DNA of 64,000 nucleotides from Hydractinia symbiolongicarpus (lineage: Eukaryota > Cnidaria > Hydrozoa > Anthoathecata > Hydractiniidae): contig NC_079884.1 of assembly GCF_029227915.1 (NCBI RefSeq), positions 16,866,001-16,930,000 of the forward strand. The letters run 5' to 3'. A program made the translations under genes and the position numbers. Numbering within the stretch: position 1 is the stretch's first letter; each line of letters starts with the position of its first letter. The notes beneath the pieces are model-generated. The model searched no databases and had not been told where the DNA came from. It worked only from the letters and a program-made list of their open reading frames with translations. Positions 46,713 to 57,899 of this stretch are shown in pieces.

Positions 46713-48515
46713 TTGCCTTGCCAAGAAACGTCTTTTGTTCCAACTATTCCACATGAACAAATTGACGACAGAAATATTGTTATTGCTCCAGGAGAGAACA
46801 AATTTCCCATACCAAAAATTTCTGATGAGCATTGTGAAGAACTTCCCCACCCCTATCTATTTCCAACAGGTAAATTCGGATATCACACGAAAAGACAAGT
46901 ACCGCTTTCCCCGACCAAGTATTTCAACCAAAGATTACTAAATTATAGACAGAAGTTTGCCTCTGATACTGACTATATATTTTTTGCTCATGCAGTGACT
47001 CCATATCTTAATTTAAATAGTCGCATAAACATCGCCATGCAAAAAATTAAAGCGGATGGTCTTACGTCTGCGAATTTTAAGGAAAGTGTTAAGTCTTTTA
47101 TAGCCAGTGACGACGCTTTCACGTTTATGAACACGTTGAAAGGAACTCCTGCATATTGGAAGCGATTTCTCTTTGAAGTTTTGTCTATGGTAAAACAGCT
47201 AGGACTTCCAACATTTTTTATGACTTTGTCCTGTGCAGACTTAAGATGGAATGACCTGGGTAAAATCATCACTAAATTAAAAGGAAATGACATATCTGAA
47301 GAAGAAGTCGAAAATCTAAATTATTATCACAGAACAGAGATTCTTAACAGTAATCCAGTTCTTTTAGCAAGACATTTCCAATACCGAGTTGAGACCTTTT
47401 TTAAAACCATAGTTGTCAACGGACCGTTAGGTAAAGTGAACTACTACGCCATTAGAGTTGAATTTCAGGTAAGAGGTAGCCCACACATCCACTCCTTATT
47501 ATGGCTTGTTAATGCACCAATTTTACGTAGCGATAATAAGAAAGAATATATTGCCTTTGCGGATAATATAGTTAATTGCCAGCTTCCTGATAAAGAAAGC
47601 TACCCAGGTCTTCACAAACTAGTTTCGACATATCAAACACATTCTCATTCTAAATCTTGTCGTAAATATAAAAACAAGAATTGTCAATACTCTTTCAGGA
47701 AATTTTCTACAGACCATACAATTGTGGCTAAGCTTTTACCTGACAACATCTCTAAGGAAGAAAAGGAAACACAATTAAAGAAAAGGAAGACTATACTAGA
47801 AAAAGTAAAAACTTACATAGATTCAAAATTGAATCCAAGATTAAACAATATTCTACATCCAGATGAACCTAGTTATACCCAACCAGGTACAATTGAAGAA
47901 ATTCTTCAAAGTTTAGCCACTACAAAAAAAGAGTATGAAAACGCACTGAGCATATCTCCTGATAGCGGATTTCAAATTCACTTTCAAAGGCTTCCAGATT
48001 CTTGTTTTATAAATAATTATTTTACTGAGGGTTTGATGGCATGGGAAGCCAACATAGACATTCAGCCTGTTCTTGATTATTATAAAGCAGTTTCTTACAT
48101 ATGCGCTTATCTCTCTAAAGCTGAAGACGAATCTTCAGAAGCGATGAAAAAAGCGGCATTACAAGTATTAGAAACTGGCGATTCGTTATTTGTACAAATG
48201 ATATCAATTGCAAATGCGTATCGAAATCATCGTGAAATGTCAGTTCAAGAAGCAGTTGCTATTATCATGCCAGAAATATGGTTACGAAAGACATTTCCAG
48301 CTGTAGTTTTTGCAAATAGTAACATTCCTGAAAAGCAATACAGGGTATGTCGTAACGAAGAAGAAATTTTAAGTTTACCAGCAGACAGTACGGATATTTT
48401 TAAACGAAACATGTTGGATAGATACATGGATAGACCAATTCCAGAATTAAAAAAGGCAAATATCCCATGTTGGAACAAATGTGTTATGCTGAGTTCTTGT
48501 CAAGCTACTCTATGA
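46713..48515 (+). CDS. Helitron Rep (HUH nuclease-like) domain protein
   Basis: 600-residue open frame; the first Met is arbitrary because homology starts earlier. Typical helitron-like N-terminal blocks: ELPHPYLFPTGKFGY, FFMTLSCADLRWNDLG, then EFQVRGSPHIHSLLWL with the HxH metal-binding pair (about residue 258), and AVSYICAYLSKAEDE (about residue 464) carrying the Tyr pair of Rep proteins. Rep nicks and rejoins single strands in rolling-circle transposition. The frame shifts near 48475 into the next segment, so the protein is probably no longer joined to its helicase. Confidence 0.8.
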   Translation: MPCQETSFVPTIPHEQIDDRNIVIAPGENKFPIPKISDEHCEELPHPYLFPTGKFGYHTKRQVPLSPTKYFNQRLLNYRQKFASDTDYIFFAHAVTPYLNLNSRINIAMQKIKADGLTSANFKESVKSFIASDDAFTFMNTLKGTPAYWKRFLFEVLSMVKQLGLPTFFMTLSCADLRWNDLGKIITKLKGNDISEEEVENLNYYHRTEILNSNPVLLARHFQYRVETFFKTIVVNGPLGKVNYYAIRVEFQVRGSPHIHSLLWLVNAPILRSDNKKEYIAFADNIVNCQLPDKESYPGLHKLVSTYQTHSHSKSCRKYKNKNCQYSFRKFSTDHTIVAKLLPDNISKEEKETQLKKRKTILEKVKTYIDSKLNPRLNNILHPDEPSYTQPGTIEEILQSLATTKKEYENALSISPDSGFQIHFQRLPDSCFINNYFTEGLMAWEANIDIQPVLDYYKAVSYICAYLSKAEDESSEAMKKAALQVLETGDSLFVQMISIANAYRNHREMSVQEAVAIIMPEIWLRKTFPAVVFANSNIPEKQYRVCRNEEEILSLPADSTDIFKRNMLDRYMDRPIPELKKANIPCWNKCVMLSSCQATL

Positions 48516-48997
48516 AAATAAAACCAAAACCCGAAGATGAAAATGACAGCCAACCAGAAGTACTTGAAGAAATAATACCTGAAATTCAAATCGAATCTCC
48601 GTATCCAAAAACTATACCTCTGATGTCATCAAAAGAAATGTTAAACTTGCGAAAAGAAAAATGTGTTCTAAGATACCATGTACCTAGTCGAGACAAAAAT
48701 CCAGAAGGGTATGCACATCATTTGCTCTTCATGTTTTATCCTTTTCGCCAGGAAGCAGAATTATTAAGTGAAAACTCGGGTACTTACACAGAGAAATTAT
48801 TGGAAAACGGTGTATTAGAAATTAAAATTACAAATAAAAGAATATGCGAACCATTCAGTGAACTTGTTGAAGAAGCCATGATAAATTTACACACGAATGT
48901 AAATAATCTTGATTCCTTTGCCGAACAAGAAAACGACGATGTTTCCGATGAGATAAGTAATATAAATAACCATAGCGATGACGAAGTTCAAAAATGA
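48467..48997 (+). pseudogene. Linker between Rep and helicase domains of the Helentron
   Basis: Continues the Rep protein after a frame change near 48475: LRKEKCVLRYHVPSRDKNPE and LLFMFYPFRQEAELLSE are familiar Helitron linker blocks. It ends in an acidic region and a stop at 48995-48997, overlapping the next frame by 4 bases. Confidence 0.65.
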
Positions 48998-51132
48998 GAC
49001 TAATAACGTACCAATTATTTGCAACACCTCAAATGTCACTGAATCTGGAAGTTCTAAATGATTGGGTTAGAAATTACATAAAAAGCTTGGCATGTAAGGC
49101 ACATCATAAAGTTGAGCCGATTCACATCTTTCTAACAGGAAGTGTAGGTTGTGGAAAGTCCTACTTGATAACAACAATTTCTGACATGCTAAAAAAAGCA
49201 CTTTCTTATCGTGCAGGGAACTTAGAAAAGAATAAAATTCTCATTTTAGCGCCCACTGGTGTTGCTGCCATCAATGTAGAGGGAAATACAATACATTCAG
49301 CCTTAGGTATACCAGTTGATAGAAGTTTTACTAAAAACATTTCTAAGTTGAGTGATAAAAAGAGATGCATGCTGCGAAATAGGCTTTCAGAGCTAAGCAT
49401 TATCGTAATAGACGAAATCTCAACGGTTTCAAACAAGCTATTTTTGCATATTCACCAACAGCTAACTGAGATATTTGGATGCTCAGATGATATTCCATTT
49501 GCAGGAATATCTGTTATAGCATGTGGGGATTTCTATCAACTTCCACCAATTCAAGCAAGACCAATTTATGCAGACTACAAAGATGTACTGTTAAATCTTT
49601 TGCATTGCTGGAAATATTTTAAGATTGCTGAACTGACGGAAGTTATGAGACAGCGTGGTGATCAATGTTCAATTGAATTATTAAACAATATCAGAGTAGG
49701 GAAATTAGAAACGCGACACGAAGATGTACTGAAATCTAAATTTATTTTGCAAAATGACCCGAACTACCCCAAAGATGTGATTCATATCTTTGCTGAAAAC
49801 CAACCTGCCTCTGAACACAACAAAAATATGCTAAACAGCATAGCATTGGATGAAATAAATATCGAGGCCATTGACAAAATTCCAGAAAATAATCCTGTGT
49901 CAATGGTGCAAAAACTCTATAGCCGCAGTCAAATGGAGACAGGTGGACTAGCTCAAAACCTTCTTTTAAAACTTAACGCGTTAGTTATGTTGACAACAAA
50001 TATTGATATATCAGAAAAACTTATTACCGGACAGATTGGGACTATTCATCGTATAAAAACCGATGGATTAGGAAAAGTAACAAAAATATATTTGAAAATG
50101 AAAGACAAAAGTACAGGAGTTAAAGCTATGAGAACAGATCCATATGCTATGCAAGAAAATGTTATTTCATTAAGTAGGATTGAAAAGAAAATCAAATTTA
50201 ATAAACATAATCTAGCTGCACTAACAATAAAACGAATGCAATTCCCACTAATGTCATGGACTTGTACTGTTCACAAGGTTCATGGAAAAACGTTTAAAAA
50301 AATTGTTGTTTGTTTTGATTTAATAAGGCAACGAGCCTTTCACTCAGGACAAATCTATGTCGCATTAAGTCGAGTCACAAGTTTAGAAGGTTTATACCTA
50401 ACGGGGACATTTTCCAGATCAGCTATTAAATCAGACACACGAGCAACCAAGCAATACAATTATATGCGAGCACACTCAAAATTGACATTAAAAGATACTG
50501 GCGTAATTAGTGGAAATTCTATAATAGTAACTTTGCTTAATACAAGATCCTACAACAAACATAAAAACGATATTAAGTCCGACCGCGTTTTAATGGAAAG
50601 TGATTTATTATGCCTAACGGAAACTCAGATACCATTGAACTCACATTGCGACTCAAAACTAGATTACTTTACTTTAATTCCAAACAACAATGTGGACAAA
50701 TTTTCTAGTCTTTTAGTTGGTCATAATGAAACTATAGAATTTTTTAATATTGTAAAAATTCCTGGTGCAATATTTTTTAGAATGACAAAAAGAACGTTTC
50801 ACGAAAACGCTATTAATGTTCTGGTTCTATATCGTAAAAATTCCCTCAATAGAGATGACTCATTATACCTTATTCAACATTTTTTGGGAAATGAAACTGT
50901 TGATATTATACTCGGAGATTTTAATGTGAATGCATTTAGCGGCGAAAACTATTTCCATGATTTTCCTACTGGATATAAACAAGTTGCAACCTCTCCAACT
51001 CATATATCAGGTTCACTTATTGACCATGTCTATATCCGTGAGAATGTTTTAAACACTTTTAATGTAGAGACCTTCGTTAAAACTGTCTATTTCAGTGATC
51101 ACGATGCAATCAGGATTAAACTCTCTCTCTGA
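48994..51132 (+). CDS. Pif1-like helicase with C-terminal endonuclease (Helentron)
   Basis: 712 residues. Helicase motifs: Walker A LTGSVGCGKSYLI (about residue 49), APTGVAAINVEG, Walker B IIVIDEISTVSN (about 137), GDFYQLPPIQARPIY, and the C-terminal HKVHGKTFKKIVV and YVALSRVTSLEGLYL. From about residue 510 an exonuclease/endonuclease/phosphatase-like domain follows: LCLTETQIPL, DIILGDFNVNAF and FSDHDAIRIKL. A LINE-type endonuclease fused to Rep-helicase is the hallmark of Helentrons. The frame is intact from the helicase start to the end. Confidence 0.85.
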   Translation: MRLITYQLFATPQMSLNLEVLNDWVRNYIKSLACKAHHKVEPIHIFLTGSVGCGKSYLITTISDMLKKALSYRAGNLEKNKILILAPTGVAAINVEGNTIHSALGIPVDRSFTKNISKLSDKKRCMLRNRLSELSIIVIDEISTVSNKLFLHIHQQLTEIFGCSDDIPFAGISVIACGDFYQLPPIQARPIYADYKDVLLNLLHCWKYFKIAELTEVMRQRGDQCSIELLNNIRVGKLETRHEDVLKSKFILQNDPNYPKDVIHIFAENQPASEHNKNMLNSIALDEINIEAIDKIPENNPVSMVQKLYSRSQMETGGLAQNLLLKLNALVMLTTNIDISEKLITGQIGTIHRIKTDGLGKVTKIYLKMKDKSTGVKAMRTDPYAMQENVISLSRIEKKIKFNKHNLAALTIKRMQFPLMSWTCTVHKVHGKTFKKIVVCFDLIRQRAFHSGQIYVALSRVTSLEGLYLTGTFSRSAIKSDTRATKQYNYMRAHSKLTLKDTGVISGNSIIVTLLNTRSYNKHKNDIKSDRVLMESDLLCLTETQIPLNSHCDSKLDYFTLIPNNNVDKFSSLLVGHNETIEFFNIVKIPGAIFFRMTKRTFHENAINVLVLYRKNSLNRDDSLYLIQHFLGNETVDIILGDFNVNAFSGENYFHDFPTGYKQVATSPTHISGSLIDHVYIRENVLNTFNVETFVKTVYFSDHDAIRIKLSL

Positions 51133-51312
51133 TTTAGAAAAAACAACCTATGGAACATAAAATCTTTACAGACGACTTCAAACAACTTTTTCCTTCGTGT
51201 TTTTAACCTCCTTTATTTTTATTTGCATTTTAGACTTTTAAATTAAGTGTCTTCGATCGCAACGCATATAAATTCTTTCCAACATTTTTGCTAAAGGGCG
51301 GAAATCTTCAAG

Positions 51313-51342
51313 CCGCAGGGCTTCTTGTTTTTTTTCCTGCGG
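51313..51342 (+). other. Possible Helentron 3'-end hairpin
   Basis: CCGCAGG, 16-base loop including a T-run, CCTGCGG, lying about 180 bases after the endonuclease stop and shortly before the next element. Helitron-type elements often carry a hairpin near the 3' end; the exact terminus was not identified. Confidence 0.35.
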
Positions 51343-51363
51343 ATTGTGTGAGAAATGAAAAAA

Positions 51364-54306
51364 TTAAATATTGAACGGTACGTTGCGTTCTCGTTCGCAC
51401 GTCAATTCTACCAACTGAGATATAAGGATGTTTGATGGATCAGTTGGCGTGTCATTCCTTTTCAAAGTTCTTGCTCCTCTTATACACAAGATTGTTGATT
51501 TCAATAGCGTAAATGATATTTTCGTTCATAACCAGCTCATCACAACACCTTCTTCCGTTCCCTGTCTACGCGCTAACTTCAACGAAAGTTCTTTAATGAA
51601 TAGTTCTATCTCACGACTACAACCACCATGACTCGAAAACACCAAAGGAGTAAATGAGCCGTGCTCTATTTCAATCACTCTTACATCAAAGAATGCTCTT
51701 TGACCACGTTGCCAGAAACTTCTAGCTGCAATATCTAGTCTAGCTTCATCCCCTTGAATAGCATTTGGTGGAAAAGCTCCAGTCAGAGGGATTAGTCGCG
51801 GCTCTATCTCAACGTCTTTGTATGTTTCTTGCAAAAGATTGGCGATCGAATCTTTCATTTCATCATGTCTCATGTATAAAAATCCACCTTTTGGGCAAGA
51901 CATGGCATCATCTACACTATACACTTTACTGCAGGGACAAATTGAAGGTAGATATTTAAGAGGCCATCTGTATCTGAGATTAACTGCGTCGAAAAACTCT
52001 CTTTTGTTTAGAACAAATTTCTCTGACTCCAGGGGCAGAGTGGTAAGCCAAGATGAAGCGCCTCTCATGGTAGCCAGGTCGTTCGCTCTGGTATCCTTTT
52101 TATTCAATCCTTCTCTCAATTGTGATAGCATAGTTGATCTATTTTCTTCACGTTTCTTTCCTATTTCACGTTTCACCTTTTGTCATTTTTCCCAAATCAA
52201 TGGAATTCTCTGATTTCTGTTGGTTAGTGTTGTCAACCAGTTGAGCAGTTACGAAAATCGAGTTCTGATACTATTCCGGAGCTGTATCTGCAAAGATCCA
52301 CCCATTCTAGCAAGTAATGACAAAAGAAGCCTCTCGTCAGAAGAACATATGTGGCCATCAGTGAATGCTGCTATGAAAACTGAGTCAATTACTTTGTCGA
52401 AAGCTGCTATGTGAAGCTGTACCTCAGGAAACGTTCTAATGAAGTAGGTTATCTTGTGTTTAAAGCCACTTATAAAAGTTGTAAAAGCTGCTTGTGGTTG
52501 ACATTTTGCAATTCTGGAGAGTACAAGAAGCTGATCACACCATGCTTTCACTAAATTTCTTGCGAATTCAGATTTTCCCTCCTCGCTGCCAATAAAACTT
52601 CCGAGGTACTTTCTTCCTTGTACTATAATATTTACATTTGTGTCTTCAAAAATCTATAACTCTTTTTGCTTCAGACTTCACTATCAACCAAGATTTCGAA
52701 GCATTGAGATAATATCCTAATTTTGTACCGACCTCAACAATTTTGTCCCACCATTATTTATTTTTTCAAAACTTTCCTGCTCCATCAAGATCCTCAGAAA
52801 ATGCCACATGGCGTATGTCAGGATCGGGTTCAGGGCGAATAGATGCTAATAAAGGTGTCATTCCCAACGCATAAATAGACATTGCTGTAGTATCACCCTG
52901 AGTGGTTCCTTCTGATGATTTAATTTCGGAGCCACCAGTAACAAAAAGGCGAGATGGTACACAATAACAGTTCCATACATAGATAGAAACCTTCGGACAG
53001 ACATAACGGAAGTTATGAAGTAGGACATTTCGATTCAATGCATTAAATGCATTTTATGTATCAACCAAAAGAATACCATCAGTTGCTTCTTCAGCAAATA
53101 TATTTGCCATGGCGTGAACTGCCGCTTCACAACCAGCTTGTTGGCCTGCCCAAATTGAAGACTTCCTGCGCTTTCTATTATCTCAGGCTTGACTATTGAG
53201 ATGATTGCTTTACCAAAAATTCTCCTCAATACTTCTCCAACTCCTATCGGACGAACTCCAGGTTTCTTGTCAAGCGGAATAAGCCTACAGGCTACATAAG
53301 CTTCCAAGTTTGTTTTCTCTGAGACGACGGCTTGATTTTTCTTTTACGGGTACACAGAAGACGAGCGAATTTTGCGAGAGATGCACATAATTCTTTTCCA
53401 GTCGATCCGTAACTTTTTGAGACAAGAATGTGTCGCCATCCACTGGCATCAAAACCTGATGGTTCACATGCACCTCTTGTACGTAAAGCTGCTTTGATGA
53501 TTGTATCTTCATCAATGTTGTTGAATACAGCTGGATCATTGAACGGCAGTTCATCAGTCAAGTTTCGCAAATGTTTTAGCGAGATTTTTTAATCCATCTG
53601 TCTTGCGTTCATTTGTAGTTTGCCCTGTATTGTCCGTGCCTCCCTAGCAAGGGCATCAAAATCTGCAATTTTCCATAGGTCCAATCGTCTAGCTAGGCAT
53701 GCACTGTGGTCTTTAGCTTTCGATTTGTAGCTAGGTTTTTGTAGAAGCAAAGCAGGCATAACCATCATTGCTTTCAAAGCGATTTCTTTCAATGGAGAGT
53801 AGTCACTATTCCATATATCAATCATTCTAGTTAGTTCTTTGATAAACCTTTTACCGGCATCGTATATATTGTTTATTATGATCGTAACATCTTCCAATGA
53901 CAACTTTCCCCACACATGAGCTGGAGGAAGTCTTGACATTGCAGTTGGGAAAACGTCCGTTAAAGATAGCATTGCAATAGCTTCTTTTTGATTCCCATCA
54001 ATTAATTGATTTAATTTCGCTTTTGAGTCTTCTAAATGTTGAATAGACTTTTTTCCCGCAAGCTTTTAAGTGCAGCTTCAGTCCTGACGTACTTTTACAA
54101 ATCTTTACACAGTTCAAACATTTATTGATGTTTAAACAAGACGTCGTATCAGAAAATGCAGAAAGATCGTTATATTTTGATCCATTGCTTTGATCCGTTT
54201 TTTGTCGTGTATCAAGCAGAACTTTTTTTTTTTCAGCATTTTTTTTCAAAGAAGCTATTGGTGCAGTTGCATCATCAAAAAATAGGTGTTTTATCATTTC
54301 ATCCAT
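51364..54306 (-). pseudogene. R2-like non-LTR retrotransposon protein (zinc finger, RT, restriction-like endonuclease)
   Basis: Segments in order on the minus strand: C2HC finger CLNCVKICKSTSGLKLHLKAC (54190-54060), an N-terminal helical region (53972-53589), RT start (RLIPLDKKPGVRPIGVGEVL, then LQFGQANK), RT palm with SEGTTQGDTTAMSIYALG (about 52920-52860), thumb (HICSSDERLLLSLLARMGG), and C-terminal CPCSKVYSVDDAMSCPKGG, ARLDIAARSFW and FFDVRVIEIEHGSF. The last blocks fit the CCHC-like motif and catalytic core of a restriction-like endonuclease. Many breaks: frame changes near 53985, 53580, 53300, 53038 and 52200-52760, and a TGA at 51526. The call is R2/NeSL-like, from domain order. Confidence 0.65.
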
Positions 54307-54666
54307 TTTGCTATTTTTGTAAATAACAAGTAAGGAACCTGTACTCTCTTACATAAAAGTTCCCCGAAAAGGAGGGTGCCTTCGTATGTGCTTTACTTTA
54401 GAAATTTTGTTATCTTCGTCTTTTCATCAAACTTTCGAGAAATGGTGGTCGATTTAATTTCAGGTGATCTTGACTCGACACCAAAGAAAGTAATCCTCAA
54501 AACTTCGAATTTATAGTCTTCTATTCCAACTTTAAATGATTGAACACGTCTCTACGTCATTTAACAGGAGTTTAGTACTATCTTTCGGTTTCGTTTTTGT
54601 TCGTTTGTTTACATTTTTGTTTACGTTTTTGTTCGTTTGTTTACATTGACGTCTTTAACAGTTGAT

Positions 54667-54930
54667 TTATGCTTGATTTCTATTTATTACAGTGGTTTCG
54701 GAATGATTTTCCAAAGTTTTGACACCTGACTTCAATTTAATGTTTTCCTTTTTTGAAGTTTCCCTTAAAGACGCACCTGCAATGATTTTTTCTTCATTTT
54801 TTCTTGCATTTATTCTTGTATTTTCTGAGTTTTTTATTAATAGATTTCGTTTACAGGCTTTTAAATGCAATTTAAGTCCAGAGGAACTCTTGCATTTCTT
54901 CTCACAATGCGTGCAATTGTAGTTTTCAAA
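54667..54930 (-). pseudogene. Zinc-finger start of another R2-like copy
   Basis: CTHCEKKCKSSSGLKLHLKA and a following Cys repeat the finger of the 54306 element, then a Lys/Glu-rich linker to 54667. Nothing more of this copy is seen downstream. Confidence 0.5.
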
Positions 54931-55156
54931 CTATTTATGTTGGGTATAGCAGTGTTTCCAGAAGATTGATTTCCTTTTTCAATCATAGAATTTTCACCCA
55001 AACTTGTGTTTCTTTCCTCAGAATCGTTGTTTTGTGGTGGTGGTTAATCATTTTAAAATAATCGTTTATTCATTCCATCTATGCTCTTTCAGTACAATAG
55101 ATGTGTTTACTAATTAATTACTTTCAGTTTCTTGTTTATGTTTTCGTGCCGCTATT

Positions 55157-56382
55157 TTACCGGTTGTCACATACAATTGAATTAACCGTTAATAACAGTC
55201 CTTGCATTATAACGTCTTCCTTCGCTTGTTCGCCTGGTGGATGTGTAACTCGTAATAAATTGATTGTTTCGTCATTTAATGGTAGAATACCACCAGCCAT
55301 GTTGTTTGTTAAAAATTTGATCGCTCCGTTTACATTTCCAATATGCATGAGATCTTTAAACTTTCTTGAAATAACTTCTATGCTTCTTCTCTCAGTTGGT
55401 TTAGGCAATCGTGATTGAAGCATTTCACATTCATCGCAGAGTGCTTGAAAGTCGCCTTTGTTCCACCATTCTAGTCTTCGTTGTAATGCGTTAACATGAT
55501 CTTTGGTTTACGAAATTTTTGACGTCTTCTGAAGTAATAGAACTGGCATTACGTGCACTGCTTTTAGAGCCATTCTAGAAAAAGTGCGACATTCGGCCTG
55601 CTAGTTGGTTGACGAATTTAAAAAATTGATATCTTGTGAAAACTGTGAAACCAATCTGAAAAGTTAGTTTGACCCTACTTATGTGTAAAAAACCTAAACT
55701 GCGCAACAAGAAATCGACAAAGCTGGTAAAAACCTCGGAGTGAAGTTATTCACTAAAATTACATTGTAACATACGTTACAAACTTATAAATTAAAACAAA
55801 CGGATGAAGAAAATACAAAATTTGTAACGAAATTTTTGACACGAAAAATTTACAACATTTAAAAATACTTTCAGTATTTATTGTCTGTATCTAAAACCAT
55901 CATATTAACATTTTCGAATACCTAAAAGCTTCTTTTTTCAAATGAAAACAATGATCTTTGCCTGTATTGGTATACATTTGATTGGGCTATTTTGCACCCA
56001 GCTATTCAATAGTCTAGTGACTTCTCCAAGAAAGTTCTTTCCACTAGCGCCATTTGGAAGCATGAAAAATTTCGCCTTCAAAATACGATTTTCTTACAAC
56101 AAGAATTAATTTGATCAATCGCATTTGTACCTCTAACGTTACCCCAATAAAACTGTTCAGGTTGCGTTTGTTGTAGAATGCGTTCATTCATATCATTTCG
56201 AGGAGCTGTAGTTCTTCTTCTGGAAGCCGAATTTTAATTTTGCATTGCCGCAGATGTTGAAACACTCCTCTGTGGGTTCTGAAACGTTTGTGGCACCGTT
56301 GACATGGAAATCGCAATTTGTCAATACCATTTGCATTTGCATTCCCATTTGTGTTGCTGACTTCATTATCCTTTCTATCCAT
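55157..56382 (-). pseudogene. R2-like element fragment (finger plus N-terminal region)
   Basis: The frame at 56382-56188 has CQRCHKRFRTHRGVFQHLRQ and a following Cys, a C2HC-type finger. After about 550 bases of decayed or inserted AT-rich DNA the frame at 55423-55157 has LPKPTERRSIEVISRKFKDL and GILPLNDETINLL, the region before the RT in the family at 51364. The RT domain is missing. Confidence 0.5.
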
Positions 56383-56529
56383 TTCCTTCTTTTAACGTAT
56401 CGTAAACTTCTCTTGCATTAAGCATGTTTCAGCAATTCTATTCGTAGAGACAATGCAGGAATAAATATGTCGATTTGCCGTTAACGGAAAGCAATCTTTA
56501 AAGTCATTGCAATCTTTTTTTTAAATGTC

Positions 56530-56605
56530 CACAAACAAATAAATAAATAAATAAATAAATAAATAAAACAAAATAAAATATCAAACAAATAATTAAATTA
56601 AATAA
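56530..56605 (+). repeat. (AAATA)n low-complexity run
   Basis: AAATAAATAAATAAAT-type repeats at 56537-56570 with AAATAAAATAT continuing; likely a retrotransposon tail. Confidence 0.6.
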
Positions 56606-56654
56606 CGATTTAACAGCTTAACATGGTTTCACTTAAGAATTAACAACGCTTGAT

Positions 56655-57750
56655 TATTCAGGATCGAATGAGTGACACAACATTTCCGAGCTGCATATCT
56701 GTTAGCTGGTGGTTCCAAGCGAAGGATCTGCAACCTTTCAGGCAAAGTAGTATTGATCGCAGCAGACTAAAGGAAATTTTAGTTCTAATATTCTTCGTGG
56801 CTTCTGCGATCCTGATGTTTCGTTTTTCTGAAATCATTTCAGACAGTCTCTGATAAAATCGTTTACATTCTCTTCCCATATCACCGTTTGTTGCAAAAAC
56901 AGGGGGAGTTAATGTTCCATTTTCCACTTGCATAACTCTTTCGTTATATCCTCTCTTCTTTTCTTCTTTGTTTTTCTTAAAGCATTTGTCAAGAGAAAGA
57001 CCCTTGTATCTCAGAGCGTTGAGGTCAAAGATCCGTACATCTAAAAATACTCGTTGAACAGGGTTCTAAAACCCGACTGCGTTGACGTCTAATCGTGCTT
57101 TATGTGATGAAAATCCTTCAAATTTGTTGTAGCAAACTTCTACAATAACCTTCCTGTGGAACTGAGAAAGGAACAAAATATTAAGATTTTTAAAAGCAGC
57201 TTAAAATTATGTCTTAATTTATGAGGTGATTTCATGAGGTAATTTTAATGTTTGCGTACTTTCCGAATCTTTGTCTCTTACTCACCCGATCGTATTGGTG
57301 TGTTTGCATTTTTGTGCACTTGTGGTTGTTGTAGCCTATTCTTTGCAGCCATTACATATTTTGTGTGGTTTTTGCATACCCTGTGTGGTTTTTGCATTTA
57401 ATATTATTATTTATTTTATTATTTATTCACTTATTATTATTATAATAATTATTTTTTATAGATTTCTAATAGGTTTTATAAACTTTACTTACATTGGTAT
57501 TACAATTTTTATTTTTAGTATATACTTTAAAACAGCTATTTCATTAATAACAGTTATTTTAACTGACGGAAGATGGTGTATAAATATTTAATAAATAAAA
57601 TAAAGAAATAAAGAAATACCATTTTTATGGACTCTTTCACCGTTTAAGCAGTAATGGTTCCTTTCTCACATCTTTACAGACTACCTCCAGTAATTTCCCT
57701 GCGATATCTCGTATCTCATTGTGTTGTAAAGAGACGTAGCCACCTTTCTA
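56655..57750 (-). pseudogene. R2-like element C-terminal endonuclease region, split by a LINE tail
   Basis: 57750-57640 reads GGYVSLQHNEIRDIAGKLLE, and 57120-56655 reads ARLDVNAVGF, RVFLDVRIFDLNALRYKG, ERVMQVENGTLTPPVFATNG and KISFSLLRSILLCLKGC. These are the restriction-like endonuclease blocks of the same family as 51364-54306. The part between is an inserted plus-strand LINE 3' end (57128-57620). Confidence 0.55.
57128..57620 (+). mobile_element. 5'-truncated LINE tail inside the R2-like copy
   Basis: Starts in a LINE ORF2 C-terminus (NFYNNLPVELRKEQNIKIFK, then SSLKLCLNL and stop), followed by an AT-rich 3' UTR and an AATAAAATAAAGAAATA-type end. The R2-like reading resumes on either side. 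Confidence 0.55.
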
Positions 57751-57899
57751 GCATGATAACGCAAGAAACCAACAACACATGGAAAAAGCCTTATTGAACA
57801 CATAATCACCAATATTCCTGACAAAGTGTCACACTGTGATGTGGTCCCTTGCGAAACGATTGGTGATCATGATTCACCTTATGTTATAATGAATGTCAA

